Origin: Amoebidium appalachense
Lineage: Eukaryota; Ichthyosporea
Assembly (NCBI GenBank): GCA_963693365.1
Contig: CAVNZM010000005.1
Location: 3,224,001 to 3,288,000 of the forward strand
Direction: 5' to 3'
Length of the DNA stretch: 64,000 nucleotides
Below, piece by piece: positions 40,453-53,823 of the stretch (its first letter is position 1; the number at the start of each line of letters is the position of its first letter). The position numbers were made by a program, and so were the translations under genes. Under the pieces are notes generated by a model. It worked only from the letters and a program-made list of their open reading frames with translations. It did not search any database and was not told the DNA's origin.

Positions 40453-41669
40453 TTTTTTTGTGAATAAAAGATGACTCAGTATTTTTGCATATATACCGTG
40501 TTGTAAAATTTTCAACAGAGTGTCAGTGTTACAAAGGCCTAGGTGTCAGCAGACTGGTGGCCAGCACGCGCATGTCTTAAGCTATTATCACGGGCGTACG
40601 TGCAAGGATGTCGACATAGTCAAGCTCGGCAATGGCACTCACGAAATGCGGGACTCCAGAACAAGCAGCCAAATTTAAAAGTGAGGTGTAGATAGATCAT
40701 GCTTGCAGGCCTTGCACACATATGATCCGGAATGTCATCACAATGACTGGCCAATACTGTTGTTATTGACGAAGTACAACCGTGTGGAACCTTGACTGCT
40801 AGAGTAGTAAACGGCTGATATTAGGCGCATTGGGGTATGAATACGGTAGCAGCAAGGCAGTTATTTACAGTGTAGTGAGTTATTTATGGGCAACGCTTTT
40901 GTACATGTGCGTACACACGTTGTCAAACCTTTTCGCTCAAGCTTGTAGTAATATTTAGGTCTGCAACGTCAACTTCATCACTCATTGACCTGTGTTATTC
41001 TGCAACTACCCTCGTGAACAAAGCAGATGTCACTAATTCTGACAGAGGCAGAAAAAAGAAATAAATGCACCTTCAGCAACCAAATTTGAGCAGCCTCAGT
41101 GTGCGGCAGGCAGGCGGCGATGCAAGCTCTGATTGGTTAAATATTATCAACAAAATCTGAATAGATCGCAGATCGCAGCATTTGATTGGTTGAGATTCCC
41201 CATACGGACAGGGTAGGGATTACGAAAAAATCGTCGCAATAACGATTAACGAGAGACCCCGATACGAATAAGGTCAGGGTACCGTCGTAACAGCTTTCGT
41301 ATCAGGTGTGTAGCATTATAAACGCTTGAATGTGTAATTTTCCCTATTTTTTCAATATTTCTGTTCAAGAACAGCACATTCCCCCCCAAGAACATATCTA
41401 CAGCGCTTCTCATGTGCAATATCGAGCCCCGATAAGTTTTCAGGGCTTGTAATCTTGCGGTATTCAATCTGTAAAAACACGTATTTTGAGTTTTGCGACT
41501 GGAGGGGCGTTTTAGGCGGGGCTTGCAGCTCCCCAAGAACCCACCCGTTACGATTAAGAAATTGTCCGTTACGATTGGCCAAAGGGCGATACGGTAAAGC
41601 TGGCGAACCCCAGCCCAACCCTGCAAATGGATCTAGGCGCTCCCTGTCACGGTGACGTCATCTCCCCTT

Positions 41670-41700
<31 letters not shown>

Positions 41701-42109
41701 CCCATGAGTCCTGATGTCGCGCGGCGGACGGCTCTACTAGCATGGTGATATTTGGCTAAGCCTTATGCTTGAAGATGAGCGCCACCCTCGTCTTGCAAAA
41801 AGGCCTACATTAAAGGTGTTGGGGGCCGGGCACCACTGTAGCTGAGCATTATGCAACTGTTTGATTGTTTATTATGTGAAACAGTATCCCTTGCCTACCG
41901 GTGCCGTGCTCAAGTTGTGCAAAAGTGTAAATATAATAAATAACTATTCATCCACAAAAACCACCATTACAGTCACAACACAAAAGATCAACTGGTGCAT
42001 GTTGCCGCATCACCGGCGAGAGTGATTTGCACCACTAATAATGTACTAATCACGGCCTATTTGTGTGTGCGCACACAGGACGTGTGTGTGTGGGTGTGTA
42101 TGCCCACGT

Positions 42110-42156
<47 letters not shown>

Positions 42157-42833
42157 CGCGTGTGTTCATGTGTATGTGTGTGTGTGCGTGTGCACGTGTG
42201 TGTGTGTGCACCGTGTGCGCACATGAACATGAAGAGATCTGTGATATGATCTTTGTATGTATTTCAAAAGTGTTTCTGTGTGCCTATCTGTGAGTGGTGC
42301 TGGTAGGTACATGTTTTTTCGTGTGTGTGTGTTACTGTGTGTGTGTGTGTGCATGCGTGCGTGTCTGTGTATGTGTGCCTATGTGTGTACGAGTGCGTGC
42401 GCTCTTGTGTGTGTTTGTATGCGTATGAGCGCCCACGAGTGTGTGCCCGTTTGTGTATGTGTGTGTATGAATGTGAGTGTTCGCGCCCCACCCACCCGCA
42501 CGTGTGTCTGTATGTGTGTGTATATGACTGTCGAATACGTGTATTTGTCGGCTTGTCGGACAAACATTTGATCTTGTGTGTTCACTTTAAATTGTTCAAC
42601 CCAAGATGTACTACACGTCGTCTATCCGTGAGTAAGTGTTTGTGTGCAGGATAACTATGTGAGCGTGCATTTTTGTGCGCGCACACAAGCGTGTGTGAGT
42701 GAGCTTGGATGGGTGTCTTGTGGTGTTTTGGTCTGTGCGCATCGTTGCCCGTTGGACCAGTAGATGTGTGAACATGCGCATGTGTGTGTCCACCTGCTTG
42801 GCGCATGCGGGATATGGCACATCGACTTTGCCT

Positions 42834-42916
<83 letters not shown>

Positions 42917-43111
42917 CTTGCGTGTGTGTGTTTGTGCGCATGGGTTAGTGCGCGTGTGTGCACCGTATGGGTGTGTGTGTGTGCGAGCGTCTGCACGCAA
43001 GCATGTGTGTGCGCCAGAATGTGATCCCGTGCTTGCAGGTGCGTGTGCTTGCGTGTGTGTGAGTGTTTGGGCATGCGCACGTTTTCCGGTGTTATTGCCC
43101 CAGCTGTATAC
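40453..43111. other. Intergenic region with short coding-like relics and GT-rich sequence
   Basis: 40500-41640 is mostly unique. On the minus strand at 40577-40693 a 39-codon open stretch contains LLNLAACSGVPHFVSAIAEL, which resembles part of an ankyrin repeat. A longer minus-strand open stretch (41246-41626) has no recognisable domain. A C run is at 41661-41697. 42070-42580 and 42840-43080 are GT-rich, with pure (GT)n at 42837-42910. 42757-42836 contains a minus-strand open stretch reading KVDVPYPACAKQ between an ACACAG acceptor and a GTGGAC donor, which could be a further exon of the gene at 43.1-43.4 kb. Confidence 0.5.
40490..40495 (-). promoter_or_regulatory. TATA-like element of the arrestin gene
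   Basis: On the minus strand GGTATATATGC lies about 40 bases before the ATG at 40452. The spacing allows only a very short leader, so the true start could also use another element. Confidence 0.4.
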
Positions 43112-43383
43112 CGTTTCACCCACATAGCCCGATGAGTATGTATTCTTCCTCCCCGCCACAGCTCGCAAGGCAAGGGTGATAGCATTTATAAGAGTGGCAA
43201 CTGCATCTCCTTCGATATGCATCAAACACGAGACGCCATACTCAGTAGAAAAGTCGACGTTGGTTGGTAGCCTTACTATAAATGGGTTCGACCGCATGTT
43301 TGGACATATGTTGACCCTGCCTACTACTAAACTAGACCTGGCCAGGGATTTTATGTTTAGAGTTGCCTTGGTCACGGTTCTAT
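43112..43383 (-). CDS. Single exon resembling an RNase PH / exosome-type domain (partial gene)
   Basis: A minus-strand stretch opens after the acceptor CTGTGCAG at 43384 and runs to a donor at ACG|GTATAC (43112); the phase entering is 1 and leaving 0. The 90 codons have normal composition. TKATLNIKSLARSSLVVG and then HIEGDAVATLINAITLALRA resemble the RNase PH fold region where family members have kATxxV-type strands followed by (D)GG-x-x-x-A-x-INA-x-x-LAL-x-DAG. Rrp46/MTR3-like exosome subunits are the nearest match that I can recall. Neighbouring exons were not located with certainty: none upstream, and a doubtful one at about 42795-42836 downstream. The similarity is weak and the call is tentative. 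Confidence 0.35.
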
Positions 43384-45288
43384 CTGCACAGAGTACCCTA
43401 TAGCGATCGGTACTTGCAATGGGGGGTCGGCTCCTAATTAGACTTCGGCAAAAATCGTCAGATTGAATAAAGTTAAAAGACGCATTACAACCTGAATAAT
43501 GGTGCGTGATTGGACAATTACAAACGATCCATTGTATAAATCATTTAGAACTGGGATACGTTGTGTTTCAGAATTTGTTTTTGCTTTTTCCCGGAAAACA
43601 CATACATCTATTGTTACAGTCAGCCCCCCCAAAATCGTCCACGTAAAAGGCACCATAATATAATACTGTATCTCGAGTCTTCAAAAATATTAGAAACATA
43701 TTAGAATATAATATAAGTTCAATTTAAACTGTAGCTAAAAAATAAAAGAAAAACAGCTTTGTGCTAGCGAAGCGCCGCCGCGGCTCATAGAATTCTACTT
43801 GGTTTGGAAAGGCGATCCAATTCGAACCCTGATCTAAAGCTTGCTTGACCTCAAGCGGCAAAAGGAACCAAAACCCACCGTTAGGTTTCAAGTAGGGTTG
43901 CTCAAGGTCTATAGACAAACAGAGGGCGCTGGTTGGTGCATTGAAAATGAAATTTATAGCAAATATATTTAGTGAACTGCAATTCCTGCAAGAAACATTT
44001 GCGGAAAGAGAAGTGAGCGAGATTTTTTTCTTCTGCGTTCGCCAAGCTATAGCAAAACATGATCAATCTGATCATAGGACCTTTAGCTAGAATTAATCAA
44101 AAAATGAGAAAAAATAGAAAAAACGCATAGAGCACCTTGGTGTCTTGAGTTTACTTTGAAATATAATGTTTTCATATTATTTGTATGTGTTTCATGAAGA
44201 CCCTGCATCTAGCGGTTTATGCCTCACGTGTTATGGGAGACAGCAGTCAGCTGATCTGATCAAATAATTTGCCCTAGTAAATTGCGTAGCGAATCCGATG
44301 AGACGTAGTACGTCACTGTGAGCTGTGTTCTCTCTGTATAATTATGCGCAGCGCCGCCCGCACATGCCCGGACGGTGCAGTTCACCATAGATGCCATGTC
44401 AGATATATCCGGTCAGAAGACACATTTTGTTTCCGCCAAACTTCCGCAACAACCAAAGTATTAAGTAATATATTGGAAGTGCATTTTGCCAAATATGGTT
44501 AGCAATGTTGATATATCGCAGTTGTTTATTATGTATTTGTTTTCTGTACTGTACATGTATGTATATATGAGGTCCGTAGCCTTATGCACGAACAATTTCA
44601 CGGGATAAGAAACCTTACTCGACCAATTCATTTTGATATACTGGATAAATCATGTGTCGGACATAAAATCTAAATGCTAGATTTCCCTACGCATTGATAT
44701 TTGATTGGCCGAGGGGGTTTACCCAAGATCACGACAGATGCGTTCCTTGCAGCCAGCACTCAGTGGCCTTCCCGAAGTTCCCATCAGTCCCGACTCCCCT
44801 ACAATAGCGATCATGCTGAAGGTAAAAGCGAGCTGAACCTGTCAATTCGAAATAATAATCTCTTGCTTGTGTAAAACTTTATTGTGTATGCGTGGTAACT
44901 GTAGAAAGTCTGTCTGGATGTGGCATAGTACCCTGTGGAATGTGGGAATGCATACCGAAAAATCCCTTTGAAGCGCAGCACAATTTTCTGTTTACCTACT
45001 GATGTGCATGTCCTCACTCCTCCAGCAGGTATACACGTTAGCCAACAATCTATAACTTTATAAAAGGCCGAGTTTATAAACCTAAAATAAAAGGTTGGCA
45101 TTATTTAAGGGCTTATGTTCTGCGAAATAATATTATATTCTGATGATGAGATGCACGGGCTAGAGCTGTGCTCGAATGGTCTTTTTTACCCTATTTTAGT
45201 TGGTAGCTTTTTGATCCAATCATATATAGGTCCATAAATTATCAGCTCTCGATTGGCTGTGGCAAGATAAAACGCGGCTACTGCTGTG
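43384..45288. other. AT-rich intergenic region
   Basis: Unlike most of the window this stretch is almost free of long microsatellites and is AT-rich. Minus-strand open stretches at 43438-43656, 43724-43918 and 44811-45101 are short, lack recognisable domains and are not supported by splice sites. CCAAT/ATTGG elements occur near 45215 and 45251, upstream of the secreted-protein gene. Confidence 0.6.
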
Positions 45289-45296
45289 TATATAAG
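45289..45296 (+). promoter_or_regulatory. TATA box of the secreted glycoprotein gene
   Basis: TATATAAG lies 171 bases before the ATG at 45460. It is preceded by an inverted CCAAT element (GATTGGCTG at 45250). A 5' leader of about 140 bases is implied. Confidence 0.6.
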
Positions 45297-45459
45297 CAAG
45301 CAGCATGTTAATTTTACCCAGCGCTGCTAGCTGCTGTCGACATTGTTCTTTGGCACGCAAGTCGTGAAGTCTCTTCGACAGTTGAAATCACCATTTATTA
45401 GTCACACCTTTTTCGGTGGTAATATCATAGTAAAGATATCAAATACGCCTCATTTCACC

Positions 45460-46305
45460 ATGAAGCAGTTTTTTACCGTTGTGGCTGCCGCCACTGCGGT
45501 CTCCGCCGCCCCATCAGTCGTGCAAGACCTTCTGGGTGCCCTGTCTTCGGGTGCAAATGCCATCCAGACAGGTGTGGCTGGAGCTATCTCAGACGCATCC
45601 AGCGCAATTCACTCGGGCGTAGCTCAGGCAACGGGCGAGGCGGGTGGCTTTGGAAATGAGATTCTGGGTGATTTGAATGGGTTGCTTGCCACACCAACAG
45701 CCGACTCGAACGACATCAACATTCCCCTCCCTCCTCTCGTCACGGGCATTCCGGGCATCAACCTCCCCACCAGCCTTTTCATTCCCTTCCCTAACGACTT
45801 CGACCCTGCAAAGCACAACGGCTCACTCACCAAACTCCCGGATCTCAACGATATTCCAATCCCCAAAATTCCATCCCTTCCACTGTCCGGCAACGAGTTG
45901 AAAGAAGTGGAAGAGGGAGACCGTTTCCGCTTTACCATAATCATGCACCCCAAGTCCGTTAACGTGACCATTGCCCCGGAGGCAGGCTCAGCCAATGGCA
46001 CAGCTACAAATGGCACGGCCCCTACCGCAGCAAGTGCAAACGGTACCAACACAACAGTGGCTGCACGAAACACATCCACAGAGAGTGGGTCAGGCAGTGT
46101 TTATGTGAACAAGCCCGGCGAGAAGAAGATTGGGTTCTGGGAGGTCAATGCTGCACCCAAGATGGCCAGTGCTGTGGCCCCACGCCCCATCGACCTGGCT
46201 GCCCTTTCCTTCGACGTCGAGAAGCTTCTTCTTCAGCCTGAGCTGTGGCTGTTCACTCAGGAGGTCACCGACAACTACACAAGTGGTGAGTTTTCTTCCA
46301 CCCCT

Positions 46306-46377
<72 letters not shown>

Positions 46378-47303
46378 TTTTTGTTTGCTCCTCGGATCGA
46401 TATCTTGTGTTGGCCGGCACGCCAGCCAACTTGTGTCTACTTACCTGCCCCAATGGTTGGTGAACACTTTGCTGTTCCTGTTTTCGCGTCTGCCATAATC
46501 TTCCACCTTTTTGTTTTGGGTCGTTGGTATTTGCCTTTTACTGAGCACGGAACAATCTCACCAACTCGCTCCCTCAATCTTAATTGCAATTCTTAATTTG
46601 GCAGTTACACCATTGACGCTGCAACATGTCTCATCATTTAATGTGCGTACTATCAATATTCTGACTTGCACCGCCCACAGGTTTCGATGCCGCCAAGTAC
46701 AAGACAGAGCTCGAAGACTACTTTAAGAGCAAAAAGTTCGACTTCGGCAACAACACAAACATCACCACAGACATCTTCAAAGCAGTTGGGGATTTCATCA
46801 ACGAAACCATCACCCAGATCAACGAAACTGTTTCTCTCTGGGAGGGTGTGCACGTGAACTCCAAGATGAAGGCGATCATGACTTTCGTTAATGGAACAAA
46901 CAGCGCTCATCAGGCCGTCCGCATTATCGGTCTTGAGAAACCCCCCACAGTCGGTGCTGACGGCACAGTTTCATGGACGTGGGCTGTTGAGGCTCTTCTG
47001 AACGAATCTCTCACGGCCGGTTCAGTTGAAAACCCTTCGATTGTTGTCACTGAGGCATTTTGCACACGCGATGGTCATTGCTGCCAGTTTGCTGCCTGCC
47101 CACGCTATGAGGGCAACACTTCCCCCATGGATACCGATGGGGGGCTTTCGTTTGGCTCCGGCTCCGGGCCCACTTTTGAGACCATGTCGGGCTCTGGCCC
47201 TGCCCCCACCAGGCCAGCTGTTATTTCGGACCCTGCTGATGCTTTCCTTGGGCCCACGGCCACGCATAGTGGTGCGGTTGCCCCCATGCCTACGATGACA
47301 TAA
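45460..47303 (+). CDS. Secreted, N-glycosylated protein of unknown function, two exons
   Basis: Exons 45460-46285 and 46681-47303 join in phase 1 to give 482 residues; the donor is GTGAGT and the acceptor GCCCACAG. The chosen start MKQFFTVVAAATAVSAAPSV is a typical signal peptide with cleavage expected near AVSA-A; the frame is open upstream but that ATG lies closer to the TATA box and lacks a signal sequence. More than ten N-x-S/T sequons (NVT, NGT, NTS, NYT, NIT, NET, NES) mark it as extracellular or lumenal. The N-terminal 80 residues are Ala/Gly/Ser rich, followed by a Pro-rich segment with DINIPLPPL. The C-terminal half is mixed alpha/beta in composition, with a cysteine cluster FCTRDGHCCQFAACP, and ends in a Gly/Ser/Pro-rich tail without a GPI-type hydrophobic end. 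I recognise no family. The 395-base intron holds a pure C run of 71 (46307-46377). Confidence 0.8.
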
Positions 47304-47919
47304 AGGGGTGGGAGTGACGTAGCCGCTGGCTAGGGGCAGTCTCTTTCTAACGGTGCAATTACTATATAAAGTTGTTGTTTTGGATGTGGTTTGCCCTAGC
47401 AGATTCACTATAGGTTCCTCGCTACTAAAGCTGGTGATTTGTTGGCCGAATATATTGACGTACAATAGGACTAACTTGACACATATATAGAATTATAGGA
47501 TGTATATTGTGATTTGTGCAGATAGGCGGGGTATACGGAAGGCTGCTGGGCAGCGGATAGATTAACCAATTACTTACTGGCAATATCACGTGACTGGTGC
47601 TGGCACCATTTTAAGGAAATATCGGTAATAATCTTGCTGCCATACGTATTTGGAATATGGGCCACATCATATGGCACCTCTTAGACAGTATAAATAAATC
47701 AAGCTGACAGACTGACTGTCTGAGACTGACCCGTGAATATGAGATGTGCCATATGATCACACGAGGTGATCCATCTATGCACACAGGTGGCCTTGTCTTT
47801 TCTTTGTTTCAGTTTTATCCATATTCGGCACCACTTGAGTGGCCACTGCCAATATCGTCAAGATTCGTTATGATAAAAGAAAAAGAGGAGAGAGACCGGG
47901 GGCGGCACTCCGGGGGCGG

Positions 47920-47965
<46 letters not shown>

Positions 47966-49075
47966 GCAAAAGTGCGAGCGGGGGGGAGGGAGGGGGGAGG
48001 AGGACGAAAAGTGAGAGAGAGAGAGAGAGAGAGACGGAGAGAAAGAAAGGAGAACTACGATGAATGTACCATAGCACATCTGTAGAGCACGAGAGAACAG
48101 TGCAGATCAACCGGATATCGATCAATAAGGTTATCTCGTCTCCCTAGATATCTGAAATTTATGCTTGGGAGATCCCCATCAGGCTCCCGGGGCCACAAGT
48201 CTCCACCGGGTCGATTGTGTTGGATGCTGCTCCACCTTGTTGGCCACACGAAGACTCTTGCTGTGGTGTGTGTACGTGTGTACGTGTGTGTGTGGTCGCA
48301 CACGCGAACCCGTGAGTATTGTGCGTCTGCGCGTGCGCGCGGGGGTGTGCTTTCGCGGGGGTGTGCTTATGCACGGTGAGCAAGTAAGCGTGATGAAGTT
48401 TTCGTTGTTTTGCACTTTCCAAAAGAAAAGTGTGTGTGTTGTTGTTGTTGGGGGGGGGGGGGGGGGGGAGGGGGGGGGAGGGGGGGAGGGGGGGGGGGGG
48501 GGGCAGAGGGGCATCCTTTGTACGTGCCTGCCTGTCTGCCTGTCTCTGTGTGTGTCTGTGTATGTTCGCGATAACACTGAGTCTCATGTTGGCTCTGAGT
48601 TGAACTTCAAAGTGCGTGCTACATGCGGTTGTCAAACAAACAAATATCGCCAAGTGCATACTCACACATGTGTGTGTGGTCCCTGGTTATCGTCTGGCGC
48701 TTTCATGCGCAACATGGTGTGTGGCTAAAAATAGGCGGCGACTGGCTCATGAATTCAGGGTAGGCGGGACACAGACACCGAGAGCAAGGAAGGGGTGAGC
48801 CACGGAACCAGTGAACTGTGTGTGTGTGTGTGTGTGGGCCGGGGCCCCGGGGAGGGGGGGGGGAGGGGGCGAGGGGACAAAATACGGGTGGGAATGCAAG
48901 TTACAAGCAGGAGGAGTGAGAGGAGGTGGAGGGGGGAAGGGGGGGGGGAAATAAGGAAGGCGAGGAGGTCCCAGGGGGGGGAGGGGAGGTGGAGGGAGGG
49001 AGGAAGGGGGGGGGGGGGGGGGGGGGGGGGGAGGGGGGGGGGGGGGAGAAGGGGGGGGTGGGGAGGGGGGGTCTA
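47304..49075. repeat. Spacer with G runs and CG-rich GT sequence
   Basis: 47304-47880 is unique. A G run of about 44 is at 47921-47964, followed by A/G-rich sequence to 48050. 48260-48380 and 48540-48700 are GT-rich. G runs with occasional A fill 48449-48503 and 48850-49070. It ends at the stop codon of the minus-strand gene to the right. No coding stretch is convincing. Confidence 0.6.
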
Positions 49076-50609
49076 CTAGAGCAAACTGTTGACCTTCTTT
49101 CGGGGCACTTCATCAATGTGTATGTTCTTGCTTGCTGCTATTTTCCTTCTGATGTCGATCACCTCCACCCATTCACCTTGGCTGCAACACACAGAAACGG
49201 GTATTAGGGCCTTGGCAAGTGCTTGGTTGTGCAGAGTGGCAAAGAAGCGACTTATGGCAACTCGGTTAATGGATATATTTGCCATCATGTTGTGCAGTCG
49301 GTTAAAAGCATGTGTGAACTTTGGCGCTGAAAGAAAAACACAGGTATTAATGCAAAATTTGACGTGAGATGGGGAAGAGGAACACGCGGGTCACTCGGAT
49401 CCCAAGTTTTCTGATTACCATTACATTTTGTCCCCCCCAGGCCCCCTTTCCCCCCCCAACCCCCTGCTCCTCCCCCCCGCCCCTCCCCCCCCCCCCCCCC
49501 CCCCCCCGCCGGGGCGACAGTTGGGGTCCCCTATTCTCTCTCCACACACACACACAAACACACAACCAGAAGGATCCCTGTGGATCCCAACTCTCCCCAG
49601 GTATTGGATGGAAGAGAAGCGGAGGAAGGAAGGACGTACGTGTGTGGTGTTATATTGACAGGGGGTTTCAAAGATGAATTTTGAATTTTAGAAAAGGCAA
49701 CCAACCTTCCGAGCACGGCCAATGCGTCAAGAATTGTCGCCGGTGTCAAGTCCTCACCTGATGATCTATGGGCTGTTACATCGCAGAAAGAAGAAAAAGT
49801 AAGTTAGCAGGGGGAGAGAAAAATGACAACGAAGGGTGGGATAGGTCGTGACGGGTGTGTAGGGGCCAAGCCACAAGGGGGCAGGATGTGATTGGGCCCA
49901 AGGGAGCAAAGACTGTGTGTGCCTGTGTGCATGGGATTTACGGGGGAAATGGTTTGGAGATAAAGGGGGGAAGGTTGTCAGAGAAAGAGCCTGAGGGTGG
50001 TTAGGGTGAGGAGAAGATGGAGAGATGGAGATGCCGGCGACTGGGGGCGGGGGGGGGGGGGGGGGGGGGGGAGGGGGCGGAGGGAGGGAGGAAGGGAGAG
50101 AGAGAGGGAGGGACCTGGGGAAAGAGAGATAGAAGCGGGAGAGAGGAGGGGGGGGAAGGGGAGGGGTAGGGGAAGGGCACCAACCATCTGCACTTGTTTC
50201 CAGTCGGTCTACCCTGCGAGTTAGACTGCTGACTTGACGGCTGGCCAGACACACAACAGCAGTCAGGGAGGCATCTTGGTTGCTGTTTGGTTGCACTTGC
50301 AGTGTTTGGCATAGCTGTAGATGGCGAAGGGTTAGGAGTGGTTCACTGGTGGTGGAGGGTGTGTGTGTCTGTGTGTGTGTCTGGGGGAACAGGTGAGGGG
50401 GGGGGGGGGAGGGGATTTGTGGTAGTGTGTGTGTGTGTCTGTGTGTGATTGGGCCGGCAGGTGAGGGGGGGGGGGGTGGGGGGTAGTGGGTGTGTGTTTT
50501 TGTCTGTTTGGGGGGCCAGGTGAGGGGTGGTGGGGGGGGGGGGGGTGGTATACATATATGTGAGTGGGTGTGTCTGTGTGTGTTTGGGGGGCCAGGTGAG
50601 GGGGGGAAG

Positions 50610-50641
<32 letters not shown>

Positions 50642-50728
50642 GCGGTGGTAGTGGGCCCCCGTGGCCCCTCCTAGTCACACTTACAACTCAAGGCAACCCA
50701 TCGGTCTTTTTCTACATACACATGAACA

Positions 50729-50759
<31 letters not shown>

Positions 50760-50826
50760 GCGCACACACACACACACGCACATACACACACACACATACA
50801 CACAAACACACACGCACACACATACA

Positions 50827-50858
<32 letters not shown>

Positions 50859-50873
50859 TGAACACAAACACAC

Positions 50874-50958
<85 letters not shown>

Positions 50959-51722
50959 TCACACATACTCACACACACACACAAACACACACACACAAAC
51001 CACACACACGCGTGCGTACGAACGTCTGTAGATCATTTGGCAACTAAGTTTACACTTGTGCTGGCTCATAGCAAGTGCATGTGGGTAAAGCATCTGTATG
51101 CTGTGTGTTGTGGGCTGCTCAAGCCAAATATTCAATTTTGTGTGTACTACACATGTGTTGGTTTATGTGGTTAGGTGTGTGGTGGGGGTAGGGAATAGAG
51201 TGGTTGGGGGAGAAAAGAGGAATAGATCAAACCCACCCCAACGAGCAAAGGAACAGTTGGCTGAGTTCTGTGCTGGGTGGTTTCACGGGGAACTGCAGCA
51301 TTACACCGGTTATTAAATAGATTCGTGACTACTGGGCCAGATACCAAAGTTATAAAATAGCCTGCAAGACTTCTTGGATAAAGATTCGAAGCCAGCAGTG
51401 AGAGCTTGCCAATATTAGGTTCCTTTTACACCTATTCCTCCCTCCCCCAACCCCATCCCCCCACCTTGAAGTTCTTCCCTCCCTCCGAATTAGCACCTCT
51501 TTTCCCCCACATAAGCACACACAAATACCTGTACACACCACAACTGAAATGGTGGTTGAGGGGGAGGGAGGGGGTGGGGGTGGGGTGGGGGGGATGGGAG
51601 GGGGAGGTGGAGGGGGGGGAATACAAATCGAACAACGAGTCACAACTCACTAGAAAGACCACATGTGTACAAGTGGGTTATGATGAGGATAGAGATGGGG
51701 GAAGGCGGCGGGAGGAGGAGGT

Positions 51723-51768
<46 letters not shown>

Positions 51769-53732
51769 GAGAGGGAGAAAGGGAGAGAGGGAGGGAAAGG
51801 GGGAGAAAGAAGGTTGGAACCCCGGATGCCACGTGAAAAGAGAGGAAAGCTAGCAGGTGGGGATCGATAAAGAAGACGGGGGGGGGGGGGGTAGCAAGGG
51901 TGGCTGGATGTGAAGAAGAAGGGGGGACGGGGGGGGGGGGGGGGGGGGGGGAGGGGCAACACTCATCTCTTCCAAAACACTTCCTTCCGATCACATCCCC
52001 TAGTCCCCTGCATTAACTGCATCTGTTTTGCCGATTCAGCAACCCCCCCCCCCCCCCCCCCCCCTCCAAGAGGGAATGAAAAAACATACACCTGTAAGAC
52101 GCTCAGTACACGCCTCAAGGGGTACATGTTTGTACATGAACGGTCATGGTGGTTACTGAAGGGGGGGGGGGCGGGAGGGGGGAGGATGTGGGGGTGTGCA
52201 GGCAGACAGAAGTTTAGGGAGGGGAGAGAGGGGGAGGCGGGCGGGGGGAGGGGGGGGGGGGGGGGGGGGGGGGTGGCTTACCAGAAGGAGTTTTGTGGTA
52301 CGAGTGAGATACAGGCGTGTTGCTCTGCTGCAATGAGAACATGGGCTGGAAGGAAGAAAGGATTGGCGGTAGGTCGGTAGACTCAGTGCGTGGAGGCGGT
52401 AAGGTTGTGGGAAGAGGGGGGGATTAGCTTGCAACCAGTTTGTCTATAAGATCATTCATGCTCACATCGCCTCGCAGTGGTGATGGAAAATTGGTTTGGT
52501 TGGTGGTAATGGGCACAGATGCTGCCCTCGTGATTGGAATTCTATGTGGCTGACCAAATTCAATCTATGATGTTATACGATTGTGCTCGATTGGAGAAGT
52601 CAATGATGCTGGAATGCAAAAAGGTTTTGTAGGTGCCGGGATAAGGGGGCATGGAAGGTGGGCAGAGTGAGCTGGGGCAAGAAAATGGTGAGAGGGAGGG
52701 AGGAAAGGGAAAATGCGGTAGAAATTGTGTTTTGGCTGGCTGAGGGGGTTGTGTTGAGAGTGTGTGAATTAGTTGTAGGTGTGGTGTTTCCGTTGAAAAA
52801 TCCAATTTGAGCTCCCCTATTCAGCTGAAAACTCGAATTTTCAAGGTTGGGGCCTGCTGTTGTATGTAGTAGTGTTAGGTCTTTCGTGGTCGTTTGTGGT
52901 GTGGGTTGCAGAAAGGGAGAAAGGTAGCCCGACGAATTGAATTTGAAGATTTTCTCGGTAGTGGCGTGAGTCGGACCACCAACAAGTGTGGAGGGTTGAA
53001 ATTGATCCTCGCCCATCAGCCCGAAATTCGGAGTTCGTGGTGCACGCTGTGAAATTGTTGTTACAGACTGAGGGGTTGTTGGGGTGTTCCGTTCCGTTTT
53101 GGGTGTTTTCGTGACCGGCTGCAACCCTACACTAGAAGATGTCCGGATGAGTGTCGGGTGTAGGGTAAGCCTGTGGGTCATTTGGTGTGGGGGGTTGGGA
53201 AATTTGCAAATTTCCATCCGGCAGTTGAACATGAAGGTCAATCAAATCCAAGGAATCTGCTGTGGATGGTGCAAATTCTGCGTCAGGGGGGTTTGATTGT
53301 GTTGAACCCCGGCGCTCACCGTGAATTGTCCTGGGGCAATGACGAAAATGCATCCCGGATCTGGCAAATTGCAGTAAACATCGACAGCGTATAACCCCCC
53401 CATAGCTTTTTCGCGTCGTCTGCGAGCTGTGTGTGTTGATGCCCCTCCCCATCTTGGAAATAGGGGTCATATTTTCCCCCTTTATTTTTTCCACACATAC
53501 CGTGTTTGCTTTAAGTGCGTGTTGCTTTAGCCCGTTTCGTCGTGTCTGATCCTCTCGGAATGTTGCAAACGGTATAGCTTTTTTCTTCCATGGATTTCCG
53601 TCTCTCAGCGACCGCTGCGGAACAAAAAGAATGGCCTCCCCCTCTGTGGTACGGTAAATTAAACTTTACAAGCATGCATCCCCCCAACCCTCCCCCCATC
53701 CCTCGCACGCCCGCCTACGGTTCATCTCTCAG

Positions 53733-53782
<50 letters not shown>

Positions 53783-53787
53783 ACCGC

Positions 53788-53823
<36 letters not shown>

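Noticed and set aside
41246-41626. 126-codon minus-strand frame as a gene
   Set aside because: No ATG at a useful place, no domain, and the sequence looks like mixed unique and repeated DNA.
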